NCBI GenBank assembly: GCA_019262145.1
Contig: CP076745.1
Span: forward strand, 245,093 to 309,092
Direction of reading: 5' to 3'
From: Candidatus Methanogranum gryphiswaldense
GTDB lineage: Archaea; Thermoplasmatota; Thermoplasmata; Methanomassiliicoccales; Methanomethylophilaceae
DNA: 64,000 bases
In this document: positions 63,558 through 64,000 of the stretch, piece after piece
Layout: every line of letters starts with the position of its first letter
Position numbering within the stretch: position 1 is the first letter of the stretch
Notes under the pieces: generated by a model
Seen by the model: the letters and a program-made list of their open reading frames with translations, nothing else
The model's database searches: none
Told to the model about the DNA's origin: nothing
Program-made: the position numbers and the translations under genes

Positions 63558-64000
63558 ATGGGCCGTAAAGAAGACAACATGAAAAAAGCGCAGGAAATCA
63601 TGAAAACTCCTGAGTACATCAGGAATCTTGGTACCGCAGCGCATATCGATCACGGGAAGACAACATTCTCTGATAACCTGATCGCAGGTGCAGGAATGAT
63701 GTCCTCTGAGCTCGCAGGAGAGCAGCGTGTTCTAGACTACGATGAGCAGGAAGCAGCGAGAGGTATAACCATCAATGCCGCATGTGCATCAATGGTCCAT
63801 CACATCGACAATAAAGATTATCTTATCAATCTTATTGATACGCCAGGTCACGTTGACTTCGGCGGAGATGTTACAAGAGCAATGAGGGCTCTGGACGGAG
63901 TATATATTCTCTGTTGTGCGGTCGAAGGCATCATGCCTCAGACCGAGACCGTCATCAGGCAGGCGCTCAAAGAGCGTGTAAGGCCTATGCTGTTCATCAA
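63558..64000 (+). CDS. fusA: Elongation factor 2 (N-terminal part, cut by window edge)
   Basis: ATG at 63558 with GGTGAGTGAT upstream; the frame is open to the window end (about 147 residues of some 730). GTPase motifs: [11 protein letters not shown] (P-loop), [10 protein letters not shown] (switch I) and [12 protein letters not shown] (G3). Drives translocation of tRNA and mRNA; its diphthamide is made by enzymes including Dph6 (18933). Confidence 0.96.
   Translation, partial: MGRKEDNMKKAQEIMKTPEYIRNLGTAAHIDHGKTTFSDNLIAGAGMMSSELAGEQRVLDYDEQEAARGITINAACASMVHHIDNKDYLINLIDTPGHVDFGGDVTRAMRALDGVYILCCAVEGIMPQTETVIRQALKERVRPMLFI

Overview
The window comes from a methanogenic archaeon of the class Thermoplasmata, most likely the order Methanomassiliicoccales. 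Evidence: archaeal information-processing genes throughout; an mvhDGA hydrogenase operon behind a fused hdrA; a coenzyme B (aks) operon; a 16S rRNA gene not followed by 23S; and no TAG stop in any of the roughly 70 genes read, as expected for a lineage that decodes UAG as pyrrolysine. TATA boxes commonly lie about 25-30 nt before the start codon of lead genes (leaderless mRNAs), while internal operon genes carry GGAGG/GGTGA Shine-Dalgarno sites. I used both to choose starts.

Layout. 1-14 kb: housekeeping and accessory genes (tRNA G10 methyltransferase, RadA, CCA-adding enzyme, a membrane transglutaminase-like protein, an adenosine-type deaminase with a PHP phosphatase, cardiolipin synthase with two K+ channel subunits, catalase, acetyltransferases). 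14.2-15.0 kb: a 27-residue Lys/Ala/Pro-rich peptide gene, an AT-rich gene-free stretch and an intron-containing tRNA-Tyr. 15.2-19.6 kb: L44e-S27e-aIF2alpha-Nop10-PAC2 operon, rpiA with a creatininase-family gene, and dph6. 19.6-29.5 kb: a giant HRDC/helicase/nuclease fusion, a hotdog thioesterase, a TctA-like permease, TyrRS, a DHH phosphoesterase and an ABC exporter. 29.5-35.2 kb: the archaeal exosome/proteasome superoperon. 35.5-41.7 kb: hdrA-mvhD-mvhG-mvhA, the electron-bifurcating core of energy metabolism. 41.8-45.4 kb: NAD(P)HX repair, SRP19, S8e and two phosphoesterases. 45.7-52.1 kb: the coenzyme B chain-elongation operon with an IorA-like thiamine-diphosphate enzyme at its head, an aldehyde dehydrogenase at its tail, and two very small coupled reading frames.

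52.1-55.8 kb is an AT-rich remnant of a mobile element ending exactly at tRNA-Ser: an HsdR-N-type nuclease, a start-less gene fragment, two small membrane proteins, and a rolling-circle Rep gene whose frame runs start-less into the tRNA. 55.9-57.9 kb is a solitary 16S rRNA gene with its own promoter and a long leader/trailer processing helix. 58-64 kb returns to core genes: cupin, tRNA-Gln, a t6A methylthiotransferase, aIF2beta with a TRAM domain, CTP synthase, and the S12-S7-EF2 cluster cut by the window end.

The most promising leads are the decarboxylase/dehydrogenase pair in the coenzyme B operon with its nested mini-genes, the composite HdrA, the Rep gene truncated at tRNA-Ser, and a Gly-to-Cys change in the RadA Walker A loop. 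Functional names rest on reading protein motifs by eye; no database search was run.
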